DNA of 64,000 nucleotides from Bagarius yarrelli (lineage: Eukaryota; Chordata; Actinopteri; Siluriformes; Sisoridae): contig VCAZ01000030.1 of assembly GCA_005784505.1 (NCBI GenBank), positions 2,028,501 through 2,092,500 of the forward strand, read 5' to 3'. Position 1 is the stretch's first letter. Each line of letters begins with the position of its first letter. A program made the translations under genes and the position numbers. This document shows positions 47,865-59,772 of this stretch, piece by piece. The notes below the pieces were generated by a model. That model did no database searches. It saw only the letters and a list, made by a program, of their open reading frames with translations, and was not told where the DNA came from.

Positions 47865-48405
47865 TATTTCAGGCTATTTTGTCAATTTTTTTTCCAAATA
47901 TTTCTTCCAATGTGGCACAAATGGGATATGATCTATGATCGTGTAAGCAGAAAAAAAGCACATTGATTCCGATGTTTTTAGATCGGTTTCAGGTCTTAAT
48001 CATATGATAGAAACGAAATCGGATATAAATCGGATACGTGCATTAGCGTCAGTCATGTAAGCAGACGGAATTTTAACCTGTCAATGCGAGTGACAAACTG
48101 TAACAAGGAAGCTCCTTTTTATCACCTAAGGCTAGGTTTTAAATATAGTGTGGATGACAAAAAACTAAATAATCACTTTGTCTTCGTCCATTACGTCCTT
48201 TTATTAATGCAATATGTTTACTTCCTTTTCCAGTCAGTACAGCTACCTTGGGTTGTTTTGCTGTGTATAGTGTAAAATGCATATATATTGGATGTGGGTC
48301 CGTTTTTAAAAAAGGTGTAACAGGTCATCGAAGAAATTGAATGTAGTCACAAATTGTAAAATTTGGCATCAAGATCTGCAGTATAAATGCAGCCCTAGTT
48401 TCTTT
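47865..48405 (+). mobile_element. Non-autonomous TIR element, copy 2
   Basis: Shares ordered words with 22976-23600: 'aaatgggatatgatc', 'cgtgtaagcag', 'tcttaatcatatg', 'catgtaagcagac', 'cttttccagtcagtac' and 'ttgggttgttttgctgtgta'. It ends in 'gtataaatgcagccctag', the inverted form of copy 1's start. Its own left end is not clear. No coding capacity. hAT-like affiliation is inferred from the terminal sequence. Confidence 0.6.
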
Positions 48406-48421
48406 CATTTCACTTGTTTTC

Positions 48422-48573
48422 CAGCTACCCCTGCCCTACCCACTGCTGATTATCAGCTTCAGGTTTGTTCAGTCAGTCAGAAGGTAGGAGATACCAAAAC
48501 ACAAGGTATCTGACTGTATACCTGTGATTGACTAAACAGTTGTGAGCAGCATTGGGTAGGGCAGCGGTAGCTG
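48422..48573. repeat. Foldback (palindromic) element, copy 2
   Basis: The outer arms share 'ctgccctaccca' in inverted orientation and extend to about 26 bases with two mismatches. Inner parts ('tgttcagtcagtcag' against the inverse of 'ctgattgactaaaca'-like text, and 'agatacc'/'ggtatct') continue the symmetry. The whole 152 bases could fold into one imperfect hairpin. Confidence 0.75.
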
Positions 48574-49269
48574 AAGAAACAAGCAGAACAAAGTACCCTA
48601 GGAAACATGGTTTAGCTAGCACCGATAGTGCATATGTTTGTGTCATGGTGCCACTGTCAGCCTTTTGTACCGTGCCGATTAGGTAACTGTTTTTGCATGC
48701 ATCATTCATAACTTCTAAGAAAGTAGCATTTTACAAACAGTTATTTGTATAATACGTGTTGTTGTATTTTCCTGTTGACAGAATTTGTGTTTCCTAAAAA
48801 CTGATATCAGTATGTTCACTTTACTTCTCATTAATTTTTCCAAGACTTTTTCAAGCCACATCTTATATGTAACATTTTATGCAGCTCGAAAGCCCAAAGG
48901 CCTGATATAATTGCATCCGTTTATAGACTGAATGCTAGGCCAAGGTCACCAATACAGGCACTGAACGCTATAACATATTTTAATAGGGTTTAAAGCTGGC
49001 AGGCTACATTTATATAGGATGAGACTTGGGCACAGAATGATATGCCAGCTGGCTGCGATGTGAAGCCAAGTCACTTGTGGTAGCAAAGGATTCTTGTTAC
49101 CCATCCTGCCTTGTACACACATTTACAGTTACATGTATTGATAAGAATATGCCAGCAACATAGAAGTAGTAACTGTATGTGGTAAAGTTTTATATATTTA
49201 GTAAAAGATATATTTAGTAATAATTGAAGAAAAAACACTAAATCCAAAGCAAATTGTGTGTTATAGTTA
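48574..49269. other. Unassigned AT-rich DNA
   Basis: Nothing recognised. Confidence 0.3.
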
Positions 49270-50566
49270 TAAATTTGTACGTTTTACCGCTGACAAAGGA
49301 ATGATCAGTCTATTTTCAGTGGTAGGTTTAACAGTAAGAGACAAAATAAGAACAAAAACATCCAGAAAAACTTATAAATTATAAATTAATTTACATTTTA
49401 ATGAGTAAAATATGTATTTGATCCCTATCAATCAGCAAGATATCTGGCTTCCAGGTGTCTTTTACACAGGTAATGAGCTGAGATTAGAGCACTCCCTTAA
49501 AGGAACGCTCTTTAATCAAATTCCACGCTCTTCACCACAGCCAAGACCAAAGAGCTGCCTTAGAATGTCGGGGACAAGATTGTAGACCCACACAAGTTTG
49601 GAATAAGCTACAAGACCATTGCCAAGCAGCTTGTTGAGAAGGTGACAACATCTGTGGAATGGAAGAACCACAAAAAAGCTGTCGATCTACCTCGGTCTAA
49701 AGATCCGTGCAAGTTCTAACCCTGTGGAGTTTTAGTGATCATGAGAACGGTGTGAAATCAGCCCAAAACCACATTGGAGGACCTTGTTAATAATCTTAAG
49801 GTTGCTGGGACCATAGTTGCCAGGAAACATGCCGTGAACGACTGAAATTTTGCAGCACCGGCAAGGTTCCCCTGCTGAAGAAAACAAATGTACAGACCCG
49901 TCTGAAGTTTGTTAATAAATATCTGAATGATTTAAAGGAGAACTGGGTGAAAGTGTTCGCCAAGTCCTCTCCATGCTGGAGAAAGAGGTCAGATTAAACC
50001 AAAATCAAGCTCTTAGGTATCAACTCAACTCGCTGTTTTCGGATAAATAAGAAATGCTGACTATGAACCCGAGAACATCATTTTCACTGTCAAAGGAGGG
50101 TGACATTATGTTGGGGGGGGGGGGTATGTTGTCGCTAAGGGGACAGGACAACTTCACAGCATCAATGATAAACAGGACCATGTAATGGGTGGTAGATAGG
50201 TATTCCAGCATGACAATGACCCATGTCAATAAAGTGGCTCAAGAAGAAGCACATTAAGGTCCTGGAGTGGCCTAGCCAGTCTTCAGATCGTAATCCAATA
50301 GAAAATCTGTGGAGAGAGCTAAAGGTTCGGGTTACCAATCATCAGCCTCGAAATCTTAATGACTTGGAAACGATCTGTAAAGAGGAGTGGGACAAAATCC
50401 CTTCTGAGATGTGTGCAAACCTGGTGGCTGATAACAGGAAACGTTTGACCTCTGTCTATTACTGTTAGAATAAAGCTACTATTAAATTATAGACTGTTCA
50501 TTTATGTGCCAGTAGGCAAACCGTACAAAATCAGCAGGGATCAAATAAATTTTTATTCATCACTAT
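49270..50566 (+). mobile_element. Degenerate Tc1-like transposon with long TIRs
   Basis: Left-end text (49273-49310) is the reverse complement, with mismatches, of right-end text at 50490-50535. 'tatttgatccc' at 49414-49424 is inverted at the right end as 'gggatcaaata', so the inverted repeats are long (about 150-200 bp). The outermost left bases seem lost. Between them lies a plus-strand Tc1 transposase pseudogene: a helix-turn-helix/PRD-like region (about 49480-49800), a His-Asp-Asn-Asp catalytic motif near 50210, and a C-terminal frame 50223-50468 with 'SSDRNPIENLWRELK', which carries the Glu of the DD34E triad. Many stops and frameshifts and a G run at about 50114 make it inactive. Confidence 0.9.
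50223..50468 (+). pseudogene. Tc1 transposase C-terminal frame
   Basis: 81 open codons containing the conserved 'NPIENLWRELK' block with the third catalytic residue (Glu). The remaining transposase upstream is in other frames. It is the best-preserved coding remnant of the enclosing transposon and too short to act alone. Confidence 0.85.
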
Positions 50567-50816
50567 AATGGCATTGCGCCTTTTTAACACATCCACAACA
50601 GAGTAAGGCTACAAAGCAGCAGTAGCTAAGTGTCGGCTGCTTATTCCTGTGTAAATTCGGCAACATTAACATGTGCGAACGGTGCGACAACTCAGCAAGG
50701 ATTAAAACAGATTTCCTTTAAAAATAAGACCTTTAGTGACTCTGCTGATCCCTGGTTGTTTATGTAAAAATTGGCTCGTTTTTTAACAATTTTCCTTTAT
50801 CCTAAGAAAATAAGTA

Positions 50817-51190
50817 TAGTATGTGGGCAAAAGTATTGGGACACCAGAAACTATACGTGTTTTTTTTTTTTTAAATCTAACAGCATTTTTTGAATGTTTT
50901 TTCCTGATTTAGTCTTATCTTTACTTCTATAATAACCTCTGTACTTCTAAAAAGGTTTCAAAGCATGGCTCTGTGCAGTACACTCAAGTATTTTTACTCC
51001 AACTATAACATGCCATGCCTTTGTGGAGCTCAGGGACTTGACAGTGTTTGGGCCTTTTAGATCCAGTGAAAGGAAATTTTCAGTTTACAAAAGATTAAAG
51101 TCATCCTAGGCAAATTTATGGCAATATTTTGTGGAAGACACACTTACGAATGTACTGGTAAGGTGTCCACGAACTTTTGCCTATACAGTA
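50817..51190. mobile_element. Short Tc1-derived non-autonomous element with both TIRs
   Basis: The left end 'gtgggcaaaagtattgggac' and the right end 'ggtgtccacgaacttttgcc' are inverted copies, each beginning at a TA dinucleotide as expected for Tc1 target sites. The inner 370 bases keep scraps of the family ('cttctataataacctctgta', 'atgccatgcctttg') but no transposase. This is an internally deleted, MITE-like derivative. Confidence 0.8.
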
Positions 51191-51879
51191 AATAAAAATG
51201 TCTTTCTCTTCAGGCTGTTGCATTATGAATTATGTGAACAACCAGCAGTGTTCTGCGGTGTAAGCTTTTGTGTAGAGGACGCTTCAGACATCTATTGCAA
51301 GCTAATTGCTGCATACTTACAGAGAGTAATAAAAATGCTATTAAGGCAAATACCTGTCATTAACCTAACTGGGTTAATATAGGAATCAGCAGGGTTCAAT
51401 AAACAAAAGCGGTGGTTTCTGCTTCATGCAGAGCCAATTTAAACATATGCCGTCATAAATAACTTAAAACTCCTTTATTAAAAAAAAGTATGAGTTTTTA
51501 TAGACAAGAAAAATGTCAAAAATAGTCCGATATCTCACCTTTGCCATGTATTGACTCGATGTGCATATTTTGTTCCTGCTTAAATACACAGGGTTTAAGA
51601 TTTACATCAACAAATAATCTACAGGGATCTCATATAGCGTAAGGCAGCCTGGCATCTTTAGCTATTACACACGATAACAATGTCTGGCCATTTATTGTAT
51701 AGATAGTACCAGGATGCAGAGAAAAAAGCCTTTTTTATCCTTGATATAAATGAAAGAAAGGTGTGATCTACCTTTAATATTGCCCTAAAATGCGGTTGAC
51801 TGGAATTTATTTAGCAATCTAATTTATTAGATCATTAATTTAATTTCAGCTAATTTTATGTCTTCTGATGATATAAAAA
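51191..51879. other. Unassigned AT-rich DNA
   Basis: Nothing recognised. Confidence 0.3.
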
Positions 51880-52290
51880 CCCACAACCAAGGCAGTCGTT
51901 CCGTATTAATGTACAGAAAATTGTAAACACTGTTATGAATCTAGTCCTAATTAAGTGAGACACCTCTTTTCTGTTCATTCCTGTCAGTCAATGATTGTTA
52001 AAGATGTCAGTGTTGCCTCCACTCTCCCATTCTCTGTTTCTCCGCCTCTGTTTGTTGTGGCTCATGGGCGGAGGACCAGTGACAGGAGCATGAAATTGAT
52101 GTGATGAAAAACAACTGGGCTATCTATATAAGCCATTGGCTGCTTTATTAAAATTCCCAGCCCTGTATCGCAGCATGTCCTCAGCCCTCTTCTGCGATAG
52201 AGAGACGTGTGGCAAATTACTCAGCTACTATCACAGGTTATCAGCTTATGACATAGATGACCTCCTTTACTGAAATATCTCCTCTCTCCT
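51880..52290. promoter_or_regulatory. Candidate conserved non-coding block
   Basis: About 400 repeat-free bases with a TAATTA core at 51948-51953. A GC-richer centre (52010-52080) and TATA-like words ('ctatctatataagcc' near 52122) follow. No transcript evidence is visible, and it could be an enhancer or a remote promoter. Confidence 0.3.
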
Positions 52291-54911
52291 CCCTCCCAAA
52301 GCTTAGATTTTCTGTTACCTTCTGGTTCTGGGTCTTGGGGTAAATTGACAATATTGCAGTGTTGAGCAAGCTACTTGTAAAATGTAATGAGCTAAGCTAT
52401 CAGTTACTCTGCGTTAATGAAGCTTCACTACACAGAAGAAACCCCTGCTGGGAAATGTAGCAAGTTAAGCTACAGCATTATAGCAAAAGAAGCTACAGTT
52501 AAGCTATTTTTTAAAATGTAATATTTTTTATCAAATCAAATTCAGGCCCTGGCACGATCACAGATTTTGTCAATACAAAATGGAAACACTTTAAATTGTC
52601 TGTAATTTCAGTCATACAGACAAGAGTAAGCAATACTAAAAGCTCAGCTCCGTGTGTCAGAGCAGTAATTGGTTCATGGTGTCACCTGCCGGAGCAGAAA
52701 TTGGCAATATTGCACAAAAAGCTGGTTGCCAACCACCGCACCATAAAAGACGAATCCAGGATTGCTAGATATAGCTTGTGTGGGCGCTAAAAGAGCTTTG
52801 CTACTGAAAAGCTCTTTGATTCAGAAAAACAACAACGCTACCACCACCACCACACTACTAAAAAATGTAGTATGAAAATGTATTTTTCCCAAGATATTAA
52901 ATTAACTGTAATTAATTTTGTAAGATATCTATTTAGCTTTGAAAAAGCCATATAATTAACAATAACCAGTCATCGATCATTTTATATTTTGAGACGCGAC
53001 AGTCTTTAAGATTGAGAGCGGGTAAAAAAGTATTAGCTAAAATGTTAAAACTATTTTGATAAACACATTTGCTTAGCGCCTTATCGGATTTGACACCTTT
53101 CCAAGCCAGAAGATGGTTAAGGTTGCAGGTAATAAAAACAGGTAATTGATCTGAGGCTCTCAGTATGGGCAGTCTTTGTAGATATGTAACTAAATATCAC
53201 ATCAGAAAAAACATGTTTAGCTTGCCACCATTCCTTATCTCTTAACAAACCTATAGAGCTTACCTAATATACGAAATAATATCTCGCTTCGTACTAAGTT
53301 GTCTAAGATAGACATCTTTAGCTAGCTTACTTACAAACTTACAAATTAGTTTATGTTATCTGGCTCAGCAGCATCTTTCCTTTTAGTGCTGTAGTGATAT
53401 AAGCACCAGGAAACTCTTATGTCATTAATTTCAATTTCCTAGAAAAAGTAGAAACGGTAGTAGACTTTTTTCCCCCACTAACAGGACACCAAGCCATAAA
53501 AACTGTTTAGAATTTCACCATTGAAAGTGTTCGTTTAGCTCAATAGCACTCCATGTCCTTTACTATCCATAATCATATCACACAACACAAACACACTGCA
53601 TACTAAATTCAAGAATTAAACATAAAAACTTCAGCCCTTTGGCCTAACATTGTCATTATTCCCCAGCAGTGCCATGTTTACATATTCTGAAAACCTAATA
53701 GACTTATTGTTCTATGCATATTCACAGCCTCACCCCCTACCCACCCCCCAATCTAAGCCTCCGGAGGCACCAGCTAATGTAATATTAAAGTTTGATTTAA
53801 CTAGAGATGTGCAAAAATAAGTAAGCCAGGAATTAAGATTACCCAATGAGTTACTACAAGCTACAGTGTCATTTAGTATGTAAATGTGTAAATGAGTGCA
53901 TAAGTAAGTGACCAGGAGTATAAATCAATTAAAATGGAAATAGATGAAGAGGTAAATGAATAAGAATGTTATGTAAGTGAGTTTGTATGTAAATCAGTGC
54001 ATAAGAGAGTGTGGGTGAAGTCAATAAGTGGCTTAGTATGTAAATAAATGAATAAATATACAATTTAAAATAATTTGGCATTATTTTCGAGACTTAAAGC
54101 AAAATGAGTGGATGTGAAACTCCAACCTTCATTCCTAAGGCAGCATGGAGAGGACTTGGCGATCAGGTTTGTACAGATTTAAAAGTATTGGATGTCACGT
54201 ATATATGATATAATGATAAATATGAAACAAGGATTCAGAATTTCAGCATTCATTTCCTTAAATTTTTATATGAAACAACTTAAAGCATTTTACTTTGTTT
54301 GTTCCCACCCATTTTAAGCAATTAAAAATATCGGAGCATGTGACTGACAGCTTTTTTTGTTGCTCAATTCTGTTTTTGATTGATTGATTGAGTCTAAATA
54401 AATATAAAAAATAAAAAAAAATTAGTTAAATGTTCACTCTGGAACAATTCGAAAAGACTGAATTTAACATTTAATCATATTATAAGGTCGCATAGTTATT
54501 TCATGTTAACGCGGTTAATATGCAGATATTTTCTAGCTAGCTAATGTTTGAATTTAGTATTCTATACCATCCACTCGTTTTAACATTACAGTAATGTTGT
54601 AACTAAAAAAAACATTATAGAATCATGCAAATCACTGTGAAATCGTAAAATTTTATCAAGCAGAATGTATCATGTTTTTTGCCAGGTAGACGGATATTTA
54701 AAAATTGGATATACTGTAATTATTTTATTATTATTTAAATTATATTCCAAAATAGCTTTCAGAAGATTCTTGATTTATTGCTTTACCTTCTACTTTTCCT
54801 AATGACATACAGGTTAACCAAAGAATACAAATCAACAGTACAGCTAAATTTCTTTTTTTATTAAACTTATTTTTATTGAACTTTACACACATTATATTAT
54901 TATAACTGTTG
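52291..54911. other. Unassigned AT-rich DNA with cryptic tetranucleotide texture
   Basis: From 53870 to 54060 the words 'taaatgaa', 'taagtgag' and 'gcataag' recur irregularly, consistent with an old decayed (TAAG/TAAA)n array. A short (TGAT)n lies at about 54377. Otherwise nothing was recognised. Confidence 0.35.
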
Positions 54912-55240
54912 GTATAGGGGCAGTTGTGGCTCAAATGGTTAAGGTGCTGAGTTGTTAATATGAAGACCAGAAACACCTGGGTTCAAGTCCCACCTCCAGC
55001 AAGTCAACCACTGTTGGGTCCTTGAGCAAGACCCTTAACCCTTCCTGATTCCAGGGCGCTGTAAACTATTAAATGGTTCTAAAATGTAATTTTGTTTCAT
55101 TTCTTATTTATTTATAAATTAGATGTAACTTGGATACTTCTATTTATTTCGAATGCTCCAATTGTAAGTGAATGATGAACCAATTGAAATGTAAGTTGCG
55201 GAATAAAGGCGTCTGCTAAATGCTGTAAATGTTAATGTAA
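54912..55240 (+). repeat. SINE family 1, plus strand, interrupted
   Basis: The A box TGGCTCAAATGG (54927-54938) and B box GGTTCAAGTCC (54980-54990) are both good. The body 'gggtccttgagcaagaccct' ends near 55060. The tail 'ggcgtctgctaaatgctgta' resumes only at about 55207, so roughly 100 bases of diverged or inserted sequence split it. Confidence 0.85.
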
Positions 55241-55489
55241 AGTGTTAATAAGGGAGGTGGGGTTCTCTATGGTTCTAAAAATCATGTTTCATGAATTTTA
55301 TGTTTAACTGATGTGGATGTAAATATCTTTGAATAAAATGCATAGCAGTCATTATTAGTTTAGGAAAAATGTTCCAGTGTGTTTTAGCTACAGGCAAAGC
55401 AGTATCTTTGTTTGCAGTTCAGCTCACATTTAGATTTTTTGCTTTGATCAAGCACTCCATTCGTCTGCGTTTCTCTGTCTTACGTGGAT
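55241..55489. other. Unassigned non-coding DNA
   Basis: Nothing recognised. Confidence 0.3.
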
Positions 55490-55690
55490 CATCTTTCCTC
55501 ATGTCTAGATAATGTGGCAATTACTCCTTAATTACATGTGTCATTTGGATGAGAGGGGCTGACTGCAGCCTGATAAATCCTGTTCACTGCACTGGCAAGT
55601 CTCCTGGTGGGGATCTGCTAGCATCCTGAGACTGTGACAGAGTAATAGACCTGAATGTAGAGAGGAGAGGGGGAGAATAATGGCAGCTTA
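55490..55690. promoter_or_regulatory. Candidate conserved non-coding block
   Basis: About 200 repeat-free, less AT-rich bases with a TAATTA core at 55529-55534. No coding frame. Confidence 0.25.
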
Positions 55691-55799
55691 GGAAATATAG
55701 GACTTGTAAGGACTAGTTAGCTTATCGAAATTTTTTAATTTTATTTATTCTTTATTTTTAATTCATTTTCATAATTTATCCAGAGTCTAATCTAGAGAT

Positions 55800-55905
55800 A
55801 TATTCTTACTAATAGGTGTGAAGCAGGGACACATTTTGGATTGGTTGCTGAGACACCATACACTTATTCCCACCTAGGGGCAATTTATAATAGCCCAGTT
55901 GTTCC
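55800..55905 (-). repeat. L2-type dispersed repeat scrap
   Basis: 'cacttattcccacctagggg' with 'caatttataatagcc' is a common phrase of fish L2-type repeats. Only about 100 bases remain and the orientation call is tentative. Confidence 0.45.
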
Positions 55906-56638
55906 CAAACTTTTTGTTTCAGAACTCTCTTTTGCAAAATAAAAAATTCAAGCCAAACACTGCCCAGACACACACATAAAGACATGCACTTATGTCTTAT
56001 GACAAATAACAGGATTTATTTATTTATAAGTAACACATTCAGATTGCTGAAAATGAAACAGTTCTTTTAAGTAGAAGCATTAAAGGTACATCGTCATTCT
56101 GCACTGTTTTCAACAGATTTTCTCAAACTAGCCTCTACACAGAAGTGAACATCTTTTAAACTGGATGTTTGACAGGAATTGGATGGATTCTTATTAGACT
56201 AAATTCTTTTCAAATCGGGGATGCAGCTGAGAGACTTCCATATTTAGCTCATTTTCAGTGTCCGTTGTACGTAAGCGGGACAGATTAAAGCCTTCGTATT
56301 TGCCATAAGCAACTCAGCAGAACCAGCATGAGTGGAATATTGAATATTTCGGGAAGGATACACAGTATACACACTATACAGATACACATACACTAACCTG
56401 CATTTCTTCGTGTCAAACGTCTCACTTACCCCATCCCCCAACATTTTCTCCTAGATTTGCTTACCTGCCAATTCCCACCCGCAGCGATCTCCTATAACAT
56501 AACTACCGAACAGAAGGGCTTTTGAAGTGGTATAGATTAACGTACGCTCTCTCCATAGATCTGCATTTTTTTAAGTGTGTAACCCCTCATTTCTAGAGCA
56601 AGGTCAACTGTGCTTTCTTGTATTTTGGACATAGATGG
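55906..56638. other. Unassigned non-coding DNA
   Basis: Nothing recognised. Confidence 0.3.
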
Positions 56639-56695
<57 letters not shown>

Positions 56696-56708
56696 GCTCT
56701 CTCTATTG

Positions 56709-56769
<61 letters not shown>

Positions 56770-56813
56770 CATCCATCCATCCATCCATCCATCCATCCAT
56801 CCATCCATCCATC
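56639..56813. repeat. Compound (ATCT)n-(CT)n-(ATCT)n-(ATCC)n microsatellite
   Basis: About 13 ATCT units, a CT-rich interruption (56697-56721), a further 12 or so ATCT units and about 11 ATCC units. The change from ATCT to ATCC is abrupt, suggesting a point mutation spread by slippage. It opens three overlapping frames on the + strand that are not genes. Confidence 0.95.
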
Positions 56814-57659
56814 ATTGTGTGCATTTAATTATAGAGATTGAATATTAAAGTGTCGCAAGAAGGCATTTTAAAATGTGTGGTCTTTTATACATTCTTGGAA
56901 CGATTGTCCTGTATTCTTGCATGGATATTGTGGAAAATATTTTTATTTTTATCATTTGATGAACAATTTCACATTCCTCACTCTGTGCATGTCTATCACA
57001 AGCATTAAAAATGGCCTTAACTCCTCTTGTTTCTTGCTTTATACCACAGACCTACAGTATTCTGTATGTGGGGGGGGGTAGAAAGTCCTTCTGTAAGGGA
57101 AAAAAAAGATGATGATACACTGACTTTTTATGATGCCATAAGGATTTTCAGCTTCACAATTTTACCCTGTATGCAGGCTAGTCAGAAATGCATCTCACAT
57201 GTATTTTTTCTCCTTCCAGCTCTTTGCATTTTCGGAAAATATTTAGTCTGTTCATGGCCAGTGCACACCTTTTAATAATATTTTTCGAATGTTGTATAAA
57301 TTGCGCCCCTTCCCCCCCTTCACTTGCACATGATGTGATTTTAACGTAGAATTACAGCTGGCTCACCATAGAGATAGTGACCTAATTCTTTTGGCACGCG
57401 CACACTCTTAAAGGGGTAATAAGGCAAGCTCAGCTTCACACACAAAACGACTTTCATTCATACTACTACTTCATACTACTATCAACGCTAACATGTTGAC
57501 TTGCTTTGATGGTATCATTCAGTCTAATCACTAGAAAAGACTTTTTTTTAAGACTGTTAGTAGTAAAAAACACCAAACTTTTGCCAAGTGTTTTTGTACC
57601 GTATTTATATTGTACTTACAGCATGTTGAAATGACTGCATGGTGATATGGGATATTTTT
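56814..57659. other. Unassigned non-coding DNA
   Basis: A G run lies near 57070 and a C run near 57312. The two plus frames (56875-57081, 57027-57275) have no known motif. Confidence 0.3.
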
Positions 57660-58290
57660 TAGATGCACTGCTGCGTCCTGAATGAGACCCTGCTTTCTTA
57701 AGTGGCCATGATATTTTCATCTGGAGGAAGCGGCACGTCGGCATTGCAAGCCACCGCCACAAAATTACCCTGGGCTTTCCCACCAAGCCCATACTACTCT
57801 CTTGAATGGTTCTCCTGTTGTTGACATGTGGCAGTTTCGCACCATTGTTATTTTCAATTTCATAGTTGAGCCCTGGCTAGTATGCCCTAGCTTCGGCATT
57901 CACTGCAGTAATACACGCCAGACTCTCCAAGGCGGCAATCAGCCACACTCCTAACCCTCTTGTGAAATGGCCGACTTTGTCAATAGACAGCCTATTGTTC
58001 TGCTAGAGTGGGGCTGAATGCCTCGCTTTCATTCTTCTCTGGAGATGACTTCCTTTCAGAAGTGTGGGCTTTCATTTGCTGTAATTATCCTTTGCGTTAT
58101 TTGTAGACTTAAGATTGTATCCTGTGTGCTGAGCTGGAAATGCGTTTTATGTGAAGTATATTTGGGGTCCATCTCATTATATTTTAAAAGTACCTTTCAT
58201 CTATTTTTCCTTTTGGTTTTTGGTTGCAAGGCATATTTCATAAGCACAGATCTTTCCAAACATCCAAAGCTTCTTGATGTGGGATATTGA
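57660..58290. promoter_or_regulatory. Candidate conserved non-coding block
   Basis: About 600 repeat-free bases with a higher-GC core (57720-58010) and no long frame in that core. It is the most compositionally distinct quiet block in the right half before the GC-rich end. A 90-codon plus frame at its right (58018-58290) matches nothing I know. Confidence 0.25.
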
Positions 58291-58342
58291 ATCGAGTATA
58301 TTACACACAGCAGTCTAGGTTGGCTTAATAATGATAGAGACT

Positions 58343-58741
58343 TTAATTAAACAGTGAATCATTTGGTTGAAATTTACATATGCATACATGCATATCTGTG
58401 AACATTTTCTGCCTGCCGGTTCTATCAGGAGTGGACTGGCAGTAGACCCATATATAAAGGACATATGTCCATATGTCAGCTATAGATTCCATTTGGATTG
58501 CCACACCGCGGTTCCAGCATGATCCGCACACGATGCCAGTGCTCACTGATATCATCCTGCATTTGCCGCTCTGTAAAGTGTACTTCTTGCCAAAAACATA
58601 AATCACATCCACTTGTTTTCTCTTGTCCGAGGTCCACATTAAACATTTTGCACGTAGCCTTTGCCTGTTTCTTAGTGCTTTGGTTTTCCCACCACGAATG
58701 ATGAAATACAGGCCAGAAAAGAAAAGAGTCAGCTTAAGCAA
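58343..58741 (-). other. 132-codon minus open frame, unrecognised
   Basis: The first 70 codons (58530-58741) are basic and protein-like, with text such as 'RGGKTKALRNRQRLRAKC'. The rest includes low-information, Cys/Ile-rich text. It starts with ATG and has a stop but no Kozak, promoter or intron evidence. It might be a retroelement or host-gene relic or chance. I assign no function. Confidence 0.15.
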
Positions 58742-59534
58742 ACATGAGCACAGATGCCTACAAACTGCAAGGTAAGCTTCTTGGGCTTTACCCTAAATCT
58801 GCTTTCAAGACCACATTAATAAATGTTTTAGTGAAGCTGCATGTCCACGTCTCCAGTAGTCATAGCCTATCGCAGCTTGTTTATGGCCAAGTAACCTTAC
58901 ACATAGAGAGAAATTACAGAACAATCAGTGTTAAATGCCCGTTTATGCCCTCAGCTACATGACATAAAGAGTGATTGCAGAACTGTTGGTTCAGTGCTTC
59001 TGCTTTGACCGAAGACTCTTAAATTGTAAAGAAAAAATAAAAATATATTATATTTTGGAAACTTTTCGGACAATAGTGTCGTTCCAGCGAGAAGGCTTAC
59101 ATTCAGGAGCTAATTAAAATAGTGTTGTTTCTATAGCAACAACTTAGAGATTTACGTGGAAGATGCTTCAGTTAAACTCAATAAAGAGCATGTAATTGAT
59201 CTTAAGGCAAAGTTTTCTCAGGAGAGATTAATGTTAAAAGAACTTTCCAGTATCAGAGCTCCCTAACAGTTTGAGGTATGGCTGGGTCCTTAAATATTTT
59301 GGTATGGGGAAAATCTCGGAATGAATTTTTCTTTTCTTGTTTTCTGTGTTGTGTTGCATTTGTTTGAATATGGGGGGGGGGAGCTGGTAAGGAAAGCACT
59401 GTATTCAGCTGTTATAATTAAGAGTAACTAAACTAACTGGCTATCTAAAATTTGGAACTACATTTTACTTTTAAACGGATAACGGAAAGGTGCTATTTTT
59501 GGCTCCTTCATAAGCTGTGCTATTTTAGAAAGAT
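58742..59534. other. Unassigned AT-rich DNA
   Basis: A G run lies at about 59372. Nothing else was recognised. Confidence 0.3.
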
Positions 59535-59772
59535 AAATGTAAATGTCTTTATTTGTCATATACTCTACAGCACAGTAAAATTTGTTCTCTTTAAATATCC
59601 CATCTTAGAAAGTTGGGATCAGAGCTATGATACAGCACCCCTGGAGCAGGAAGGGTTAATGGTCCTGCTCAAGGACCCAACAGTGGCTGACTGGCGGTGG
59701 TAAGGCTTGAACCAAGATGTTCCTAGTCTTCCAATCAACAATTTAATGCCTTAACCATTTAAGCCACCACAA
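59535..59772 (-). repeat. SINE family 1 variant, minus strand
   Basis: 'ctctacagcacagtaaaatt', 'gttgggatcagagctatgat' and 'caaggacccaacagtggctg' are the reversed body of the 1415/44292 variant. The reversed head ends 'accatttaagccaccac'. Confidence 0.8.

Noticed and set aside
54927..54990. tRNA gene
   Set aside because: A and B boxes are present but the cloverleaf is not, and SINE body and tail follow; it is a SINE head.
56610..56848. Regularly spaced repeat suggestive of a CRISPR array
   Set aside because: It is a 4-bp microsatellite without unique spacers, in a eukaryotic genome.
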